From Mycobacterium sp. NS-7484 (GTDB lineage: Bacteria; Actinomycetota; Actinomycetes; Mycobacteriales; Mycobacteriaceae): a stretch of DNA of 64,000 nt. A program made the position numbers and the translations under genes. The stretch spans positions 1-64,000 of the forward strand of contig NZ_MBEJ01000099.1 of the NCBI RefSeq assembly GCF_001953975.1, in the 5' to 3' direction. The notes under the pieces were generated by a model. It searched no databases and had not been told where the DNA came from. It was given only the letters and a program-made list of their open reading frames with translations. Of this stretch, positions 1 to 8,369 are shown one piece after another; within the stretch, counting starts at the first letter, position 1, and the number at the start of each line of letters is the position of its first letter.

Positions 1-172
1 CCGGGAAACCTGCCATCGGGATGTCACCGGTCACCAGGTGGTGATCGGAATGGCACATGCCCGCGGCTTCCATCTGGATCTTGACCTCGTCCTTGACGGG
101 GTCACCGATCTCGATTTCCTCGATCGACCATGGTTGGTTGAACTCCCAGATGAGAGCGCCTTTTGTCTTCAT
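1..172 (-). CDS. adhB: Zinc-dependent alcohol dehydrogenase, N-terminal part (AdhB-like, cut by window edge)
   Basis: Only the first 57 or so codons are in the window; the gene runs off the left edge. The N-terminus reads MKTKGALIWEFNQPW and continues to GMCHSDHHLVTGDIP, the catalytic-zinc Cys-His segment of medium-chain Zn alcohol dehydrogenases. The family oxidises alcohols to aldehydes with NAD or a tightly bound cofactor; the substrate cannot be read from this fragment. An in-frame ATG lies two codons upstream (178), but GGAAGG at 182-187 is 9 bases from the ATG at 172 and only 3 from the other, so 172 is preferred. The position after the Rv0762c-like gene matches adhB (Rv0761c) of M. tuberculosis. 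Two hairpins separate it from the genes upstream. Confidence 0.85.
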   Translation of the reverse strand, partial: MKTKGALIWEFNQPWSIEEIEIGDPVKDEVKIQMEAAGMCHSDHHLVTGDIPMAGFP

Positions 173-224
173 GCGCATGTGCCTTCCACTAGAGCCGTGA
201 CCACAGACTAGAGCCAATAGTTGC

Positions 225-257
225 GTGGGTCACACCCACCCCCAAGCAACTGCTTGG
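225..257 (-). terminator. Two adjacent hairpins between the Rv0762c-like gene and adhB
   Basis: Reading leftward from the stop of the 265-804 gene, there is first CCAAGC-AACT-GCTTGG (242-257, extendable by an A-T pair) and then GTGGGT-CAC-ACCCAC (225-239). There is no T tract, which is common for mycobacterial terminators. They could end or attenuate transcription of the cyp123-cyp51 operon before adhB. Hairpins are seen directly; the terminator role is inferred. Confidence 0.45.
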
Positions 258-264
258 CTGGGAA

Positions 265-804
265 CTACCAGATCTTGACCGGCGCTTCGCCCAGCGGGTA
301 GTAGCCGGGCAGCTTCTCCCCGGCGAGGCTGCGCTCGATGCGCTTCTGCATGGTGGGCGTCAGATCGCCGGACTCGATCAGCTTCAGGAATGCCTTCTGC
401 ACGTGGCCGAAATCGAAGAAATCCCGCTGCCATTCGATGAGCAGTTGATCGTTGAGCCGGAACCAGCTGCCGCCGATACCGTAGATCTCGTCCTTGCTGC
501 CGTCGCTCTTGTTGGCGATCTGCTTCCAGAAGCCGACGATCTCGTTCTGCTTCTCGTCGATCAGCACCCGCTGGTACTCGTAGACCCAGTTCTCCAGGCC
601 TTCCATCTCCAGACCCAGTGCCACGTCGCGGATCTCGTCGCGCCCGACGCACATCACGTCTTCCTTGGGGCCGATGTTCCAGCCGTAGGTGGCATCTTCG
701 GTGTAGAAGTCGGCCAGCGGCTTCCAGTCACCGGCCTTCTCGGCCTCCTGGTTGGCCTTGAGCCAGCGGTCGGACCAGGCTTCGAGCTCGTTTCTTGACG
801 CCAT
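265..804 (-). CDS. SnoaL/NTF2-fold-like protein, Rv0762c-type
   Basis: A 179-residue protein with the look of a nuclear-transport-factor-2/SnoaL-like fold: an N-terminal helix, a DFYTEDATYGWNIGP segment and later strand-rich stretches (VYEYQRVLID, VGFWKQIAN, IYGIGGSWFRL). Such folds make small cavity proteins, including ketosteroid isomerases and hydratases, but no catalytic residue can be assigned here. It follows ferredoxin and cyp51 on the same strand by 12 bases, so it is probably translated from the same message. Length and position match Rv0762c of M. tuberculosis (about 181 residues), which is still a protein of unknown function. A role linked to the P450 substrate is only an inference from the neighbours. 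Confidence 0.8.
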   Translation of the reverse strand: MASRNELEAWSDRWLKANQEAEKAGDWKPLADFYTEDATYGWNIGPKEDVMCVGRDEIRDVALGLEMEGLENWVYEYQRVLIDEKQNEIVGFWKQIANKSDGSKDEIYGIGGSWFRLNDQLLIEWQRDFFDFGHVQKAFLKLIESGDLTPTMQKRIERSLAGEKLPGYYPLGEAPVKIW

Positions 805-816
805 TGGCTTTTCCTT

Positions 817-1023
817 TCAGTCGTTCTCAATGATTGAGAGTGCTCGGGTAGGACACATTTCGACGGCCATCTCCACGGCGTCGCGGAGTTCGTCCGGTGG
901 CTCGTGATCGAGAATTTCGACGATGCCCCGCTTGGGCACCGAGAACACGTCAGGAGCCTCCAGCTCGCACATGGCGTGGCCCTGGCACAGATCGGCATCG
1001 ACCTCGACGCGGTAGCAGCCCAT
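817..1023 (-). CDS. [3Fe-4S] ferredoxin next to CYP51
   Basis: A 68-residue ferredoxin. Cluster ligands are Cys13, Cys19 and Cys57 (the last followed by Pro), with His16 where a four-iron cluster would have its second Cys: the CXXHXXC...CP pattern typical of mycobacterial 3Fe-4S ferredoxins. It carries electrons from a ferredoxin reductase to P450s. It starts 10 bases after the cyp51 stop, so CYP51 is the natural partner; the matching M. tuberculosis protein (Rv0763c) is known to support CYP51. CYP123 in the same operon could share it. No reductase gene is seen nearby. Confidence 0.93.
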   Translation of the reverse strand: MGCYRVEVDADLCQGHAMCELEAPDVFSVPKRGIVEILDHEPPDELRDAVEMAVEMCPTRALSIIEND

Positions 1024-1033
1024 ACCTGCTCTC

Positions 1034-2386
1034 CTAGACGCGCTTCCGGTAACGCACCTTGGCCGGGCGGGCCAGTTGCACCACCATCTTCGAATGGTCG
1101 TTGCGGTAGCTCTCCGGTGGCTGTGCCATCTCGAACTCGTACTCGCGCAACAGAACCGAGAAGATCGCCTTGATCTGCATCTGGGCGAATGCGGCCCCGA
1201 CGCAGCGATGTTTGCCCGCCCCGAACGGAATCCACGTCCACCGGTTGATCAGATCTTCCTGGCGCGGCTTCTCGTACCGATCCGGGTCGAAGGCATCCGG
1301 GTCGGGGAAATCCTCGGGGATGCGGTTGGAGATCGCCGGGGAGGCGGCCACCATCTGCCCCTTGTGGATCGGGTAACCGGCCACCTCGAACTCGTCCTGG
1401 GCCACCCGCATCAGGATGATCAGCGGCGGATGCAGGCGCAGTGTTTCCTTGAGTGCGTTGTCGATGTTCGGGATCTGGCGCAGCGCATGGAAACTCACCT
1501 CCTGTCCGTCGGCGTACAGCTCGTCGAGTTCGTTCTGGACCTTGGCGTAGAACTCCGGGTGGCGCAGCAGTTCGATCAGCGTCCACGAGGAGGTGCCCGA
1601 GCTGGTGTGGTGGCCGGCGAACATCAGCGAGATGAACATGCCGGTGACCTCGTTGGCCGAGAAGCGCGGATTGCCCTCCTCGTCCTTGATCGACACCAGC
1701 ACGTCGAGCAGGTCACGATCGCTCTTGTCCGTGGGCGGGTTGGCGATTCGCCCGTTCATCACTTCCTGCACGAGCTCGACCAGGTTGGCCCGGGCCTCAT
1801 CACGGATTCGGAAGCTCTCGATGTCCAGGTACGGGTCGACGTAGCACAGCGGATCGGTGCCGCGCTCCAACAGGTGGTAGTAGTTCGCGAACCGGGAGTC
1901 GAGCTGGTTGCGGAACTTCAGACCGATCAGGCAGGCCGTCGAGGTGTAGATGGTGAGTTCGGCGAAGAACTCCAACAGGTCGATTTCTCCGCTGTCGCCC
2001 CAGTTCTCGATCATCCGGCGGACTTCGTTTTCGATGGTGGCGGCGTGACCCTTCATCTGCTCACCGCGCAGTGCGGTGTTGTGCAGCATCTCGGCTCGCC
2101 GCTCGGGGTCGGCGTCGAACACCACGCCCTCACCGAAAATCGGCGTCATGAACGGGTAGGCCTCGGCCTGGTTGAGTTCGCTGTCGCTGGAGCGGAAGAA
2201 GAACTCGTTGGCCTCGGCACCGGACAGCAGCACCACCTGCTTGTCGGCGAGTTGGAACCAGCCGACGTCGCCGCACTCCTCGCGGATGCGTTTCATCAGG
2301 CCGATCGGGTCGGTGCGGAATTCCTCGAGGTGGCCGTGTTCTTCCTCGCCACCTGAAACCCGTTGAACTTCTTTCAGTGCAGTCAC
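1034..2386 (-). CDS. cyp51: Cytochrome P450 CYP51, sterol 14-alpha-demethylase
   Basis: A 450-residue P450, close to the 451 residues of M. tuberculosis CYP51. The I-helix motif AGHHTS is at 257-262, the ExxR pair is E314-R317 and the heme loop is FGAGKHRCVG with the thiolate at Cys395. The AGHHTS signature, with His-His in place of the usual acid, separates CYP51 from other P450s. The family removes the 14-alpha-methyl group of lanosterol-type sterols. Mycobacteria do not make sterols by the eukaryotic route, so the natural substrate is unclear, but azole binding is well known. The start overlaps the stop of the preceding SDR by four bases (ATGA), which points to translational coupling. Confidence 0.96.
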   Translation of the reverse strand: MTALKEVQRVSGGEEEHGHLEEFRTDPIGLMKRIREECGDVGWFQLADKQVVLLSGAEANEFFFRSSDSELNQAEAYPFMTPIFGEGVVFDADPERRAEMLHNTALRGEQMKGHAATIENEVRRMIENWGDSGEIDLLEFFAELTIYTSTACLIGLKFRNQLDSRFANYYHLLERGTDPLCYVDPYLDIESFRIRDEARANLVELVQEVMNGRIANPPTDKSDRDLLDVLVSIKDEEGNPRFSANEVTGMFISLMFAGHHTSSGTSSWTLIELLRHPEFYAKVQNELDELYADGQEVSFHALRQIPNIDNALKETLRLHPPLIILMRVAQDEFEVAGYPIHKGQMVAASPAISNRIPEDFPDPDAFDPDRYEKPRQEDLINRWTWIPFGAGKHRCVGAAFAQMQIKAIFSVLLREYEFEMAQPPESYRNDHSKMVVQLARPAKVRYRKRV

Positions 2387-3210
2387 TGGTTCGGCATCCC
2401 TTCTTCGCCCAGCGCGAGCTTCTGGCGATCCTTGACATCGGCGAGCGGAGCTTCGGGCTGGAGTTCCATGTTGGCGATGAAGCCGCCGCGGGGTGTCTCG
2501 GCGACAAAGGTGATGGCCCGCGCGAGGTCATCGGCGCGCAGGAAGTAGTCGTGGCGTGCCTGGCCCCACTTGGCCCAATCCTCAAGGGCCGGGCCGATCA
2601 ACTCGGCGGGCAGGCTCCAACCCATCGCGGTCTTGGTCGGACCGGGGTGCACGATCGAGGCGCGCACGCCCGTGCCTTCCAGCTCCATCTGATAGTTGTT
2701 GACCATCGCGACCAGAGCGGCCTTGGCGGCGCCGTAGGCGCCCATGTGCGGGCGCTGGCGCAGGGACACATCGGATCCCACGAAGATCAGATCGCCGCGC
2801 CGGCGTTCGATCATGCCGGGCAGTACCGCGGTGGCCAGCCGGTTGGCTCCGATCAGATGGATCTGGATCTGGGAGTCGAACTGCTCGGTGCTGATCGAGT
2901 CGAGCTTGCCGAAGTAGGTGTCGCCGGCACCGGCGACCAGTACCTCGATGTCGCCGAGTTCGGAGGTGGTCTGCTCGACGGCGGCCTTGACCGAGTCGGG
3001 GTCGGTCACGTCGAGGTGCACGGGGATGGCCTCACCGCCGTCGGCGCGGATCTTGTCGACGATCTCCTGCAGTTTCTCCACCCGGCGAGCACCGAGGGCG
3101 ACGGGAAAGCCGTTGCGGGCAAGCCTGATCGCGGTGGCTTCGCCGATTCCGGACGAGGCGCCGGCGACCAGGGCGGGACGACGGTCGGGGAGGGGATCGA
3201 AACGGGGCAT
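2383..3210 (-). CDS. Short-chain dehydrogenase/reductase (Rv0765c-type)
   Basis: A 275-residue classical SDR. The cofactor loop AGASSGIG is at residues 17-24 and the catalytic YGAAK lies near 160. The usual NNAG motif after the fourth strand is VAGAG here, so the structural Asn-Asn pair is missing; cofactor binding should still work. SDRs reversibly oxidise alcohols to ketones with NAD(P). It sits between cyp123 and cyp51 with a 4-base overlap into cyp51 and a 31-base gap after cyp123, which suggests that the P450s make a hydroxyl group and this enzyme oxidises it further. The substrate is unknown. Confidence 0.9.
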   Translation of the reverse strand: MPRFDPLPDRRPALVAGASSGIGEATAIRLARNGFPVALGARRVEKLQEIVDKIRADGGEAIPVHLDVTDPDSVKAAVEQTTSELGDIEVLVAGAGDTYFGKLDSISTEQFDSQIQIHLIGANRLATAVLPGMIERRRGDLIFVGSDVSLRQRPHMGAYGAAKAALVAMVNNYQMELEGTGVRASIVHPGPTKTAMGWSLPAELIGPALEDWAKWGQARHDYFLRADDLARAITFVAETPRGGFIANMELQPEAPLADVKDRQKLALGEEGMPNQ

Positions 3211-3241
3211 TCGGAGAGCCTTTCAGCGGTGGTCGAGGGGT

Positions 3242-4444
3242 TCAGCGGGGCTGGACGGTGATCGGGAGGTGAGCGAATCCACGGACACTGCTCGAGTGGA
3301 CTCGGACGGCGTTGGCCTCGTCGACCTCGTATCCGCGGATTCGCTTGAACAACTCGGTCAGTGCCACCCGGGCCTCCATGCGCGCCAGATGCGCGCCGAG
3401 GCAGAAGTGGGCGCCGCTGCCGAAGCTCACCAGTTTCGGACCGATTTCGCGATCGATCCGGTATTCGTCGGGATTCTCGAAGACACGTTCATCGCGGTTG
3501 GCCGAGCCGATCAGCAGTACCAGTACATCGCCGGCCGGCACCGTGGTGTCGTAGTACGTCTGGTCCTCGGTGACCAGCCGGGCCAGGATCTGGCTGGAGG
3601 CGTCATAGCGCAGGGTCTCCTCGACCCACGGCACGATCAAGGCGTGGTTGTCGAACACCGGAGCCAGCTGATCCGGGTTCTTGAAACCCCAATATGCGGC
3701 ATTGGCAAGCAGTTTCGTCGTCGTCTCGTTGCCGGCGACCACCATCAGGAAGAGGAAGGCCATGATCTCGTCGTCGGTGAGCCGGTCACCGTCGATCTCC
3801 GCTTCCACCAGTGCCGATGTCAGATCGTCGGTACGGTTCTTGCGGCGCTGCTTCACCATGTCTGCGTAGTAGACCAGCAGTTCCCCGGAGGCGGCGATCG
3901 CGGATTCGGGGACATCGGCGACACCGTCCTCGCGGTGCATCACGCCGTCGGCCAGTGCCCGGATGCGGACCCGGTCCTCGTCCGGGACACCCATCAGTTC
4001 GGAGATGACGTCCATGGGCAGCTTGCCCGCGAAATCGTCGACGTAGTCGAAGGTGGTGTTCTGCAGTGCCGCGCCGAGGTGTTGGTGAGCGATCTCGGTG
4101 ACGCGGCCCTCCAGCTCGCGGATGCGCCGCGGGGTGAAGCCCTTGGACACCAGGGTGCGCAGGCGGAGATGGCCCGGATCGTCGAGGGCGAGGAACGACA
4201 TCACCCGGTGGGCTTCGTCGTTGCGGGAAATCGGGTCCAGGGACACGCCGTGCCGGTTGGACAGCGTGACGCTGTTGCGGAAACCGGCGACCACGTCCTT
4301 GTGCCGCGACAGCGCCCAGAACTTGAGGTCCTCGTTGTGATAGATCGGAGCCTCGTCCCGCAACCGCTTGTAGTACGGGTACGGGTCCTCGTGGAAGTCG
4401 TAGTCGTACGGATCGAGGATCGGTTTGACGATGTCCAAGCTCAT
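3242..4444 (-). CDS. cyp123: Cytochrome P450 (CYP123-type)
   Basis: A 400-residue soluble P450. AGNETT in the I helix spans 237-242, EETLR is at 275-279 and the heme loop FGSGAHFCLG places the thiolate at Cys348. Between a TetR gene (22 bases upstream) and the SDR-cyp51 pair, it is the positional equivalent of cyp123 (Rv0766c). The substrate is not known; the operon context suggests oxidation of the same lipid or sterol-like compound as CYP51. Electrons most likely come from the ferredoxin at 817-1023. The family name rests on gene order and general resemblance, not a search. Confidence 0.88.
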   Translation of the reverse strand: MSLDIVKPILDPYDYDFHEDPYPYYKRLRDEAPIYHNEDLKFWALSRHKDVVAGFRNSVTLSNRHGVSLDPISRNDEAHRVMSFLALDDPGHLRLRTLVSKGFTPRRIRELEGRVTEIAHQHLGAALQNTTFDYVDDFAGKLPMDVISELMGVPDEDRVRIRALADGVMHREDGVADVPESAIAASGELLVYYADMVKQRRKNRTDDLTSALVEAEIDGDRLTDDEIMAFLFLMVVAGNETTTKLLANAAYWGFKNPDQLAPVFDNHALIVPWVEETLRYDASSQILARLVTEDQTYYDTTVPAGDVLVLLIGSANRDERVFENPDEYRIDREIGPKLVSFGSGAHFCLGAHLARMEARVALTELFKRIRGYEVDEANAVRVHSSSVRGFAHLPITVQPR

Positions 4445-4466
4445 CAGTGCTCTCCCAGGCTCATGC

Positions 4467-5078
4467 TCATTTGTCCTCTCCGAGGACGAGGCCGACGACG
4501 TAGGTCAGCCGATCGGCGATCTGGCGGTAGGTGAAGGCGCCGCTGCCCGCGTTGACCAGGGCGCCGAAGAACGTCATCTCCAGGGCGGAGACGATGCGGG
4601 AATCGGCATCCGGCCCGACGGCCGAGCGGATGCGTTTGTGGATCTCGGCGCCGATGCGATCGCGCACCTTGCGGACCGCGGGGTCGGTGCCCCCGCCCAA
4701 CAGAGCGGTGGTGCACGCGGCGGCCACTTCGGGCTCGTCGGCGACGACGAGGGTGAGTGCCCGCAACGCCTTGTCGACTCGCGTGGTCATCGAGTCGTTC
4801 ACGTCGGTGAAGTACGGCACCTGATTGACCAGGTCCAGGTACATCTCGGCGATCAGATGGTTCTTCGACGAGAAGTACGTGTACGCCGTGGCCGGCGCGA
4901 CCCCGGCGCGCGCGGCGACCGCACGCACCGTCAGATCGGCATAGGACGATTCGCGCAACATTTCGATGCCGGCGGTCAAGACCTTGCGGAAGGTCTCTTC
5001 CTGACGACGGTTGCGCGGGGACTCCTTGCTGGCCTCCGGAGCTGGTTCTGTGACTGCGGACACCGCATCGCTGGACAC
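4467..5078 (-). CDS. TetR-family regulator heading the cyp123-cyp51 operon
   Basis: A 203-residue TetR repressor. The N-terminal helix-turn-helix covers roughly residues 25-80 (VRAAVAARAGVAPATAYTYF is the recognition region); the rest is the helical ligand domain. It starts at GTG 5078. On the minus strand a -10-like TAACTT (5090-5085) ends seven bases before that GTG, so the transcript is probably leaderless. The start codon lies inside the palindrome GGACA-CA-TGTCC (5073-5084), which fits autorepression. A second copy of the palindrome is in front of the divergent aldA. It is the positional equivalent of Rv0767c and probably controls both operons. Confidence 0.92.
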   Translation of the reverse strand: MSSDAVSAVTEPAPEASKESPRNRRQEETFRKVLTAGIEMLRESSYADLTVRAVAARAGVAPATAYTYFSSKNHLIAEMYLDLVNQVPYFTDVNDSMTTRVDKALRALTLVVADEPEVAAACTTALLGGGTDPAVRKVRDRIGAEIHKRIRSAVGPDADSRIVSALEMTFFGALVNAGSGAFTYRQIADRLTYVVGLVLGEDK

Positions 5079-5084
5079 ATGTCC
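5073..5084. promoter_or_regulatory. Putative TetR operator, site 1
   Basis: GGACACATGTCC, arms GGACA/TGTCC with a 2-base centre, extending to TGGACA/TGTCCA. It overlaps the TetR start codon and follows its -10-like box. The same arrangement recurs at 5230-5241. The repeat is seen; binding by the TetR of this locus is inferred. Confidence 0.6.
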
Positions 5085-5229
5085 AAGTTATCCGACGATG
5101 GCGAGGTTGAGCAAGTGTGGATTGGCAAAGGCCCCGGTGAGCTGCGTGTTCTGCGGCGTTATCGGTTGGGGACGGATGCGCCCTTGCGGCCCGACATTGT
5201 CTGCGGCTATCGTTCGAGCCGAGACAGCC

Positions 5230-5241
5230 GGACAGTTGTCC
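5230..5241. promoter_or_regulatory. Putative TetR operator, site 2, upstream of aldA
   Basis: GGACAGTTGTCC with the same GGACA-N2-TGTCC arms as site 1. It lies just before a possible -10 (AACATT, 5244-5249) and 25 bases before the aldA start, where a bound repressor would block RNA polymerase. It supports one regulator controlling both directions. Confidence 0.6.
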
Positions 5242-5266
5242 AGAACATTCTGAGTGGAGTTCACCC

Positions 5267-6736
5267 ATGCCGGTACTGGCCGATCGCCAGAGTCAACTGC
5301 TCATCGACGGCAAGCTCGTCGCCGGGGGCGGCGGAGTATTCGAGACCGTCAACCCCGCCACTGAAGAGGTGCTGGGCGTCGCTGCCGATGCCAACGCCGA
5401 GGACATGGGCAATGCCATCGAAGCGGCGCGTCGCGCGTTCGACGACACCGACTGGTCGACGAACCACGCACTGCGGGTGCGCTGCCTGCGGCAGCTGCGG
5501 GACGCATTACGCGAAAACGTCGAGGAGTTACGGGAACTCACCATCGCCGAGGTGGGCGCCCCACGCATGCTCACGGCGGGCGCGCAGCTGGAAGGCCCGA
5601 TCGACGATCTGGCGTTCTCCGCCGACACCGCCGAGAACTACGAGTGGCGTACCGATCTGGGGCATGCCACCCCACAAGGGATTCCGACCAATCGCGTGGT
5701 GGCCCGTGAGGCCGTCGGCGTCGTCGGCGCCATCACCCCGTGGAACTTCCCCCACCAGATCAACCTGGCCAAGGTCGGCCCGGCCCTGGCCGCGGGCAAC
5801 ACCCTGATCCTCAAGCCGGCGCCCGACACCCCTTGGGCGGCCGCCGCTGTCGGTCAGATCATCGCCGAGCAGACCGACTTCCCGGCCGGCGTCATCAACA
5901 TCGTCACCTCCAGCGATCACTCGGTGGGCGCTCTGCTGTCCAAAGACCCTCGGGTGGACATGGTGTCGTTCACCGGCTCCACCGCGACCGGACGCGCTGT
6001 GATGACTGATGCGGCGCTCACCCTCAAGAAGGTGTTCCTGGAGCTCGGTGGTAAGTCGGCGTTTTTGGTGCTCGACGACGCCGACCTGGCCGGTGCCTGC
6101 TCGATGGCCGCCTTCACGGTGGCGATGCACGCCGGGCAGGGGTGCGCGATCACGACCCGTCTGGTGGTGCCACGGGCGCGCTATGACGAGGCGGTCGAAG
6201 CGGCCGCGGCGACGCTCGGCGGCATCAAACCGGGGGATCCCAACAGCAAGCGCACCGTGTGCGGCCCGCTGATCTCGGCACGTCAACGTGACCGCGTGCA
6301 GTCCTACCTGGATCTCGCTCTGCAGGAGGGTGGCCGATTCGCCTGCGGCGGTGGGCGTCCCGCCGATCTCGACACCGGGTTCTTCATCGAGCCGACGGTG
6401 ATCGCCGGTCTCGACAACAACGCCCGGGTGTCCCGTGAGGAAATCTTCGGCCCGGTGCTGACGGTGATCGCGCACGACGGCGACGACGATGCGGTGCGGA
6501 TCGCCAACGATTCGCCGTACGGACTGTCCGGCACGGTGTTCTCCGGAGACGACGCCCGAGCCCAGGCGGTGGCGTCCCGCATGCGCGTCGGCACCGTCAA
6601 CGTCAACGGCGGCATCTGGTACTCGGCAGATGCCCCCTTCGGCGGATACAAGCAGTCCGGGGTCGGCCGCGAGATGGGCCTGGCCGGCTTCGAGGAATAC
6701 ACCGAAATCAAGTGCATCGCGACGCTCGCGAACTAG
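5267..6736 (+). CDS. aldA: NAD(P)-dependent aldehyde dehydrogenase
   Basis: A 489-residue ALDH-superfamily enzyme that oxidises an aldehyde to the acid. Key residues are present: Asn160 in PWNF, Lys183 for cofactor binding, general base Glu259 in LELGG and nucleophile Cys293 in GQGCA. The ATG at 5267 is preceded by GGAG at a good distance. It opens a five-gene plus-strand operon with an SDR, a hydroxyisobutyrate-dehydrogenase-like enzyme, a CMD-family protein and an unknown. It is the positional equivalent of Rv0768. With P450s and an SDR on the other strand, it may finish the oxidation alcohol-aldehyde-acid of a common substrate. Confidence 0.93.
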   Translation: MPVLADRQSQLLIDGKLVAGGGGVFETVNPATEEVLGVAADANAEDMGNAIEAARRAFDDTDWSTNHALRVRCLRQLRDALRENVEELRELTIAEVGAPRMLTAGAQLEGPIDDLAFSADTAENYEWRTDLGHATPQGIPTNRVVAREAVGVVGAITPWNFPHQINLAKVGPALAAGNTLILKPAPDTPWAAAAVGQIIAEQTDFPAGVINIVTSSDHSVGALLSKDPRVDMVSFTGSTATGRAVMTDAALTLKKVFLELGGKSAFLVLDDADLAGACSMAAFTVAMHAGQGCAITTRLVVPRARYDEAVEAAAATLGGIKPGDPNSKRTVCGPLISARQRDRVQSYLDLALQEGGRFACGGGRPADLDTGFFIEPTVIAGLDNNARVSREEIFGPVLTVIAHDGDDDAVRIANDSPYGLSGTVFSGDDARAQAVASRMRVGTVNVNGGIWYSADAPFGGYKQSGVGREMGLAGFEEYTEIKCIATLAN

Positions 6737-6756
6737 GCGAACAGAGGAGAACCGCA

Positions 6757-7506
6757 GTGGGACAGTTCGACAACAAGGTGGCGATCGTCACCGGGGCCGG
6801 TGGCGGTATCGGCCAGGCCTACGCCGAGGCGCTCGCCCGCGAGGGTGCCGCGGTGGTGGTGGCCGACATCAACACCGAAGGTGCGCAGAAGGTCGTCGAC
6901 GGCATCAAGGGCGAGGGTGGCAACGCCCTGGCGGTGCGCGTCGACGTCTCCGACATCGACTCGGCCAAGGACATGGCGGCCCTGGCGCTTTCGGAGTTCG
7001 GCGGTATCGACTACCTGGTGAACAACGCCGCGATCTTCGGCGGGATGAAGCTGGACTTCCTGCTCACCGTCGACTGGGACTACTACAAGAAGTTCATGAG
7101 CGTGAACCTCGACGGTGCGCTGGTGTGCACCCGCGCGGTGTACCGCAAGATGGCCAAGCGTGGGGGCGGCGCGATCGTGAATCAGTCGTCCACCGCGGCA
7201 TGGCTGTACTCGAACTTCTACGGTCTGGCCAAGGCCGGCGTCAACAGCCTGACCCAGCAGCTCGCCACCGAGCTCGGCGGGCAGAACATCCGGGTCAACG
7301 CCATCGCGCCGGGCCCGATCGACACCGAGGCCAACCGCACGACGACACCTCAGGAGATGGTGGCCGACATCGTCAAGGGAATCCCGTTGTCCCGCATGGG
7401 CCAGCCGGAGGACCTGGTCGGCATGTGCCTGTTCCTGCTCAGCGACCAAGCCAAGTGGATCACCGGGCAGGTCTTCAATGTTGACGGCGGACAGATCATC
7501 CGATGA
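6757..7506 (+). CDS. Short-chain dehydrogenase/reductase (Rv0769-type)
   Basis: A 249-residue classical SDR. It has TGAGGGIG at 12-19, NNAA after the fourth strand (89-92), Ser144/145 and YGLAK with Tyr155 and Lys159, so the catalytic set is complete. The frame is open further upstream into aldA, but GTG 6757 has GAGGAGA (6744-6750) at the right distance and gives the normal family length. It lies 20 bases after aldA and overlaps the next gene by four bases. It reversibly oxidises a secondary alcohol with NAD(P); the substrate is not evident. Confidence 0.92.
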   Translation: MGQFDNKVAIVTGAGGGIGQAYAEALAREGAAVVVADINTEGAQKVVDGIKGEGGNALAVRVDVSDIDSAKDMAALALSEFGGIDYLVNNAAIFGGMKLDFLLTVDWDYYKKFMSVNLDGALVCTRAVYRKMAKRGGGAIVNQSSTAAWLYSNFYGLAKAGVNSLTQQLATELGGQNIRVNAIAPGPIDTEANRTTTPQEMVADIVKGIPLSRMGQPEDLVGMCLFLLSDQAKWITGQVFNVDGGQIIR

Positions 7507-8360
7507 CGACTCCGCAAGACGTCAAGTACGGCTACATCGGTCTGGGCAACATGGGTGCCCCGATGGCCAAACGGCTGGCCGAGTGGCCGGGCGGATTCAT
7601 CGTCTACGACGTGCGCGTCGACGCGATGACACCGTTGGCCGAGTTGGGCGCCACCCTGGCCGATGACGTGTCCGACGTTGCTCAGGCCGACATCATCAGC
7701 ATCACGGTGCTCAACGACGAGCAGGTGCGGTCGGTCGTGGCGGAATTAGCCGGAAAGGCCAAGCCGGACACCGTGATCGTGATCCACTCGACGATCAGCG
7801 ACACCACCGCCGTCGAACTCGCCGAGCAGTACAAGCCGCAGGGTATCCACATCGTCGACGCCCCGGTCAGCGGTGGCGGCGCAGCGGCCGAGAAGGGTGA
7901 GCTGGCCATCATGGTCGGGGCCGAGCGGGCCGTCTACGAACGGATCAAGCCCGCGCTCAAGCAGTTCGGCTCGATGGTGATCCACGCCGGTGAGCCCGGT
8001 GCCGGTACCCGGATGAAGCTGGCCCGCAACATGTTGACCTTCACCTCGTATGCCGCGGCCTGTGAGGCGATGAAGCTGGCCGAGGCGGCCGGGCTGGACC
8101 TGGGTGCGTTGGGCCGGGTGGTGCGGCACACCGATGCGTTGACCAGTGGGCCCGGTGCGATCATCGTGCGGGAGAACATGGCCGAACTCACCCCGGACCA
8201 CTGGCTCTACGACGCCTTTACCCACACCCGGGGGCTGGGGGAGAAGGACCTGAGCCTGGCGCTGGGGCTGGGGGACGTTGTGGGAGTGGATCTTCCGTTG
8301 GCCCAGGTGGCCTTGCAGAGGTTGGCCGACGGCCTCGGCGTACCGCACAAGAACGACTAG
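7503..8360 (+). CDS. 3-hydroxyisobutyrate-dehydrogenase-like NAD(P) oxidoreductase (Rv0770-type)
   Basis: A 285-residue beta-hydroxyacid dehydrogenase. It has the Rossmann motif GYIGLGNMG at 10-18, the substrate loop DAPVSGGGAAAEKG, and KLARNML with the expected catalytic Lys in the helical domain. The family oxidises short beta-hydroxy acids such as 3-hydroxyisobutyrate or reduces semialdehydes. The start overlaps the SDR stop by four bases (ATGA) and a CMD-family gene follows after 9 bases. Together with aldA and the SDR it looks like a chain for breaking down a hydroxylated acid; the compound is not known. Confidence 0.92.
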   Translation: MTTPQDVKYGYIGLGNMGAPMAKRLAEWPGGFIVYDVRVDAMTPLAELGATLADDVSDVAQADIISITVLNDEQVRSVVAELAGKAKPDTVIVIHSTISDTTAVELAEQYKPQGIHIVDAPVSGGGAAAEKGELAIMVGAERAVYERIKPALKQFGSMVIHAGEPGAGTRMKLARNMLTFTSYAAACEAMKLAEAAGLDLGALGRVVRHTDALTSGPGAIIVRENMAELTPDHWLYDAFTHTRGLGEKDLSLALGLGDVVGVDLPLAQVALQRLADGLGVPHKND

Positions 8361-8369
8361 GAGCTTTCG

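Noticed and set aside
1076..2356. Long open frame on the plus strand opposite cyp51
   Set aside because: It is the antisense shadow of a well-supported P450 gene; such frames are expected in GC-rich DNA and the product has no domain.
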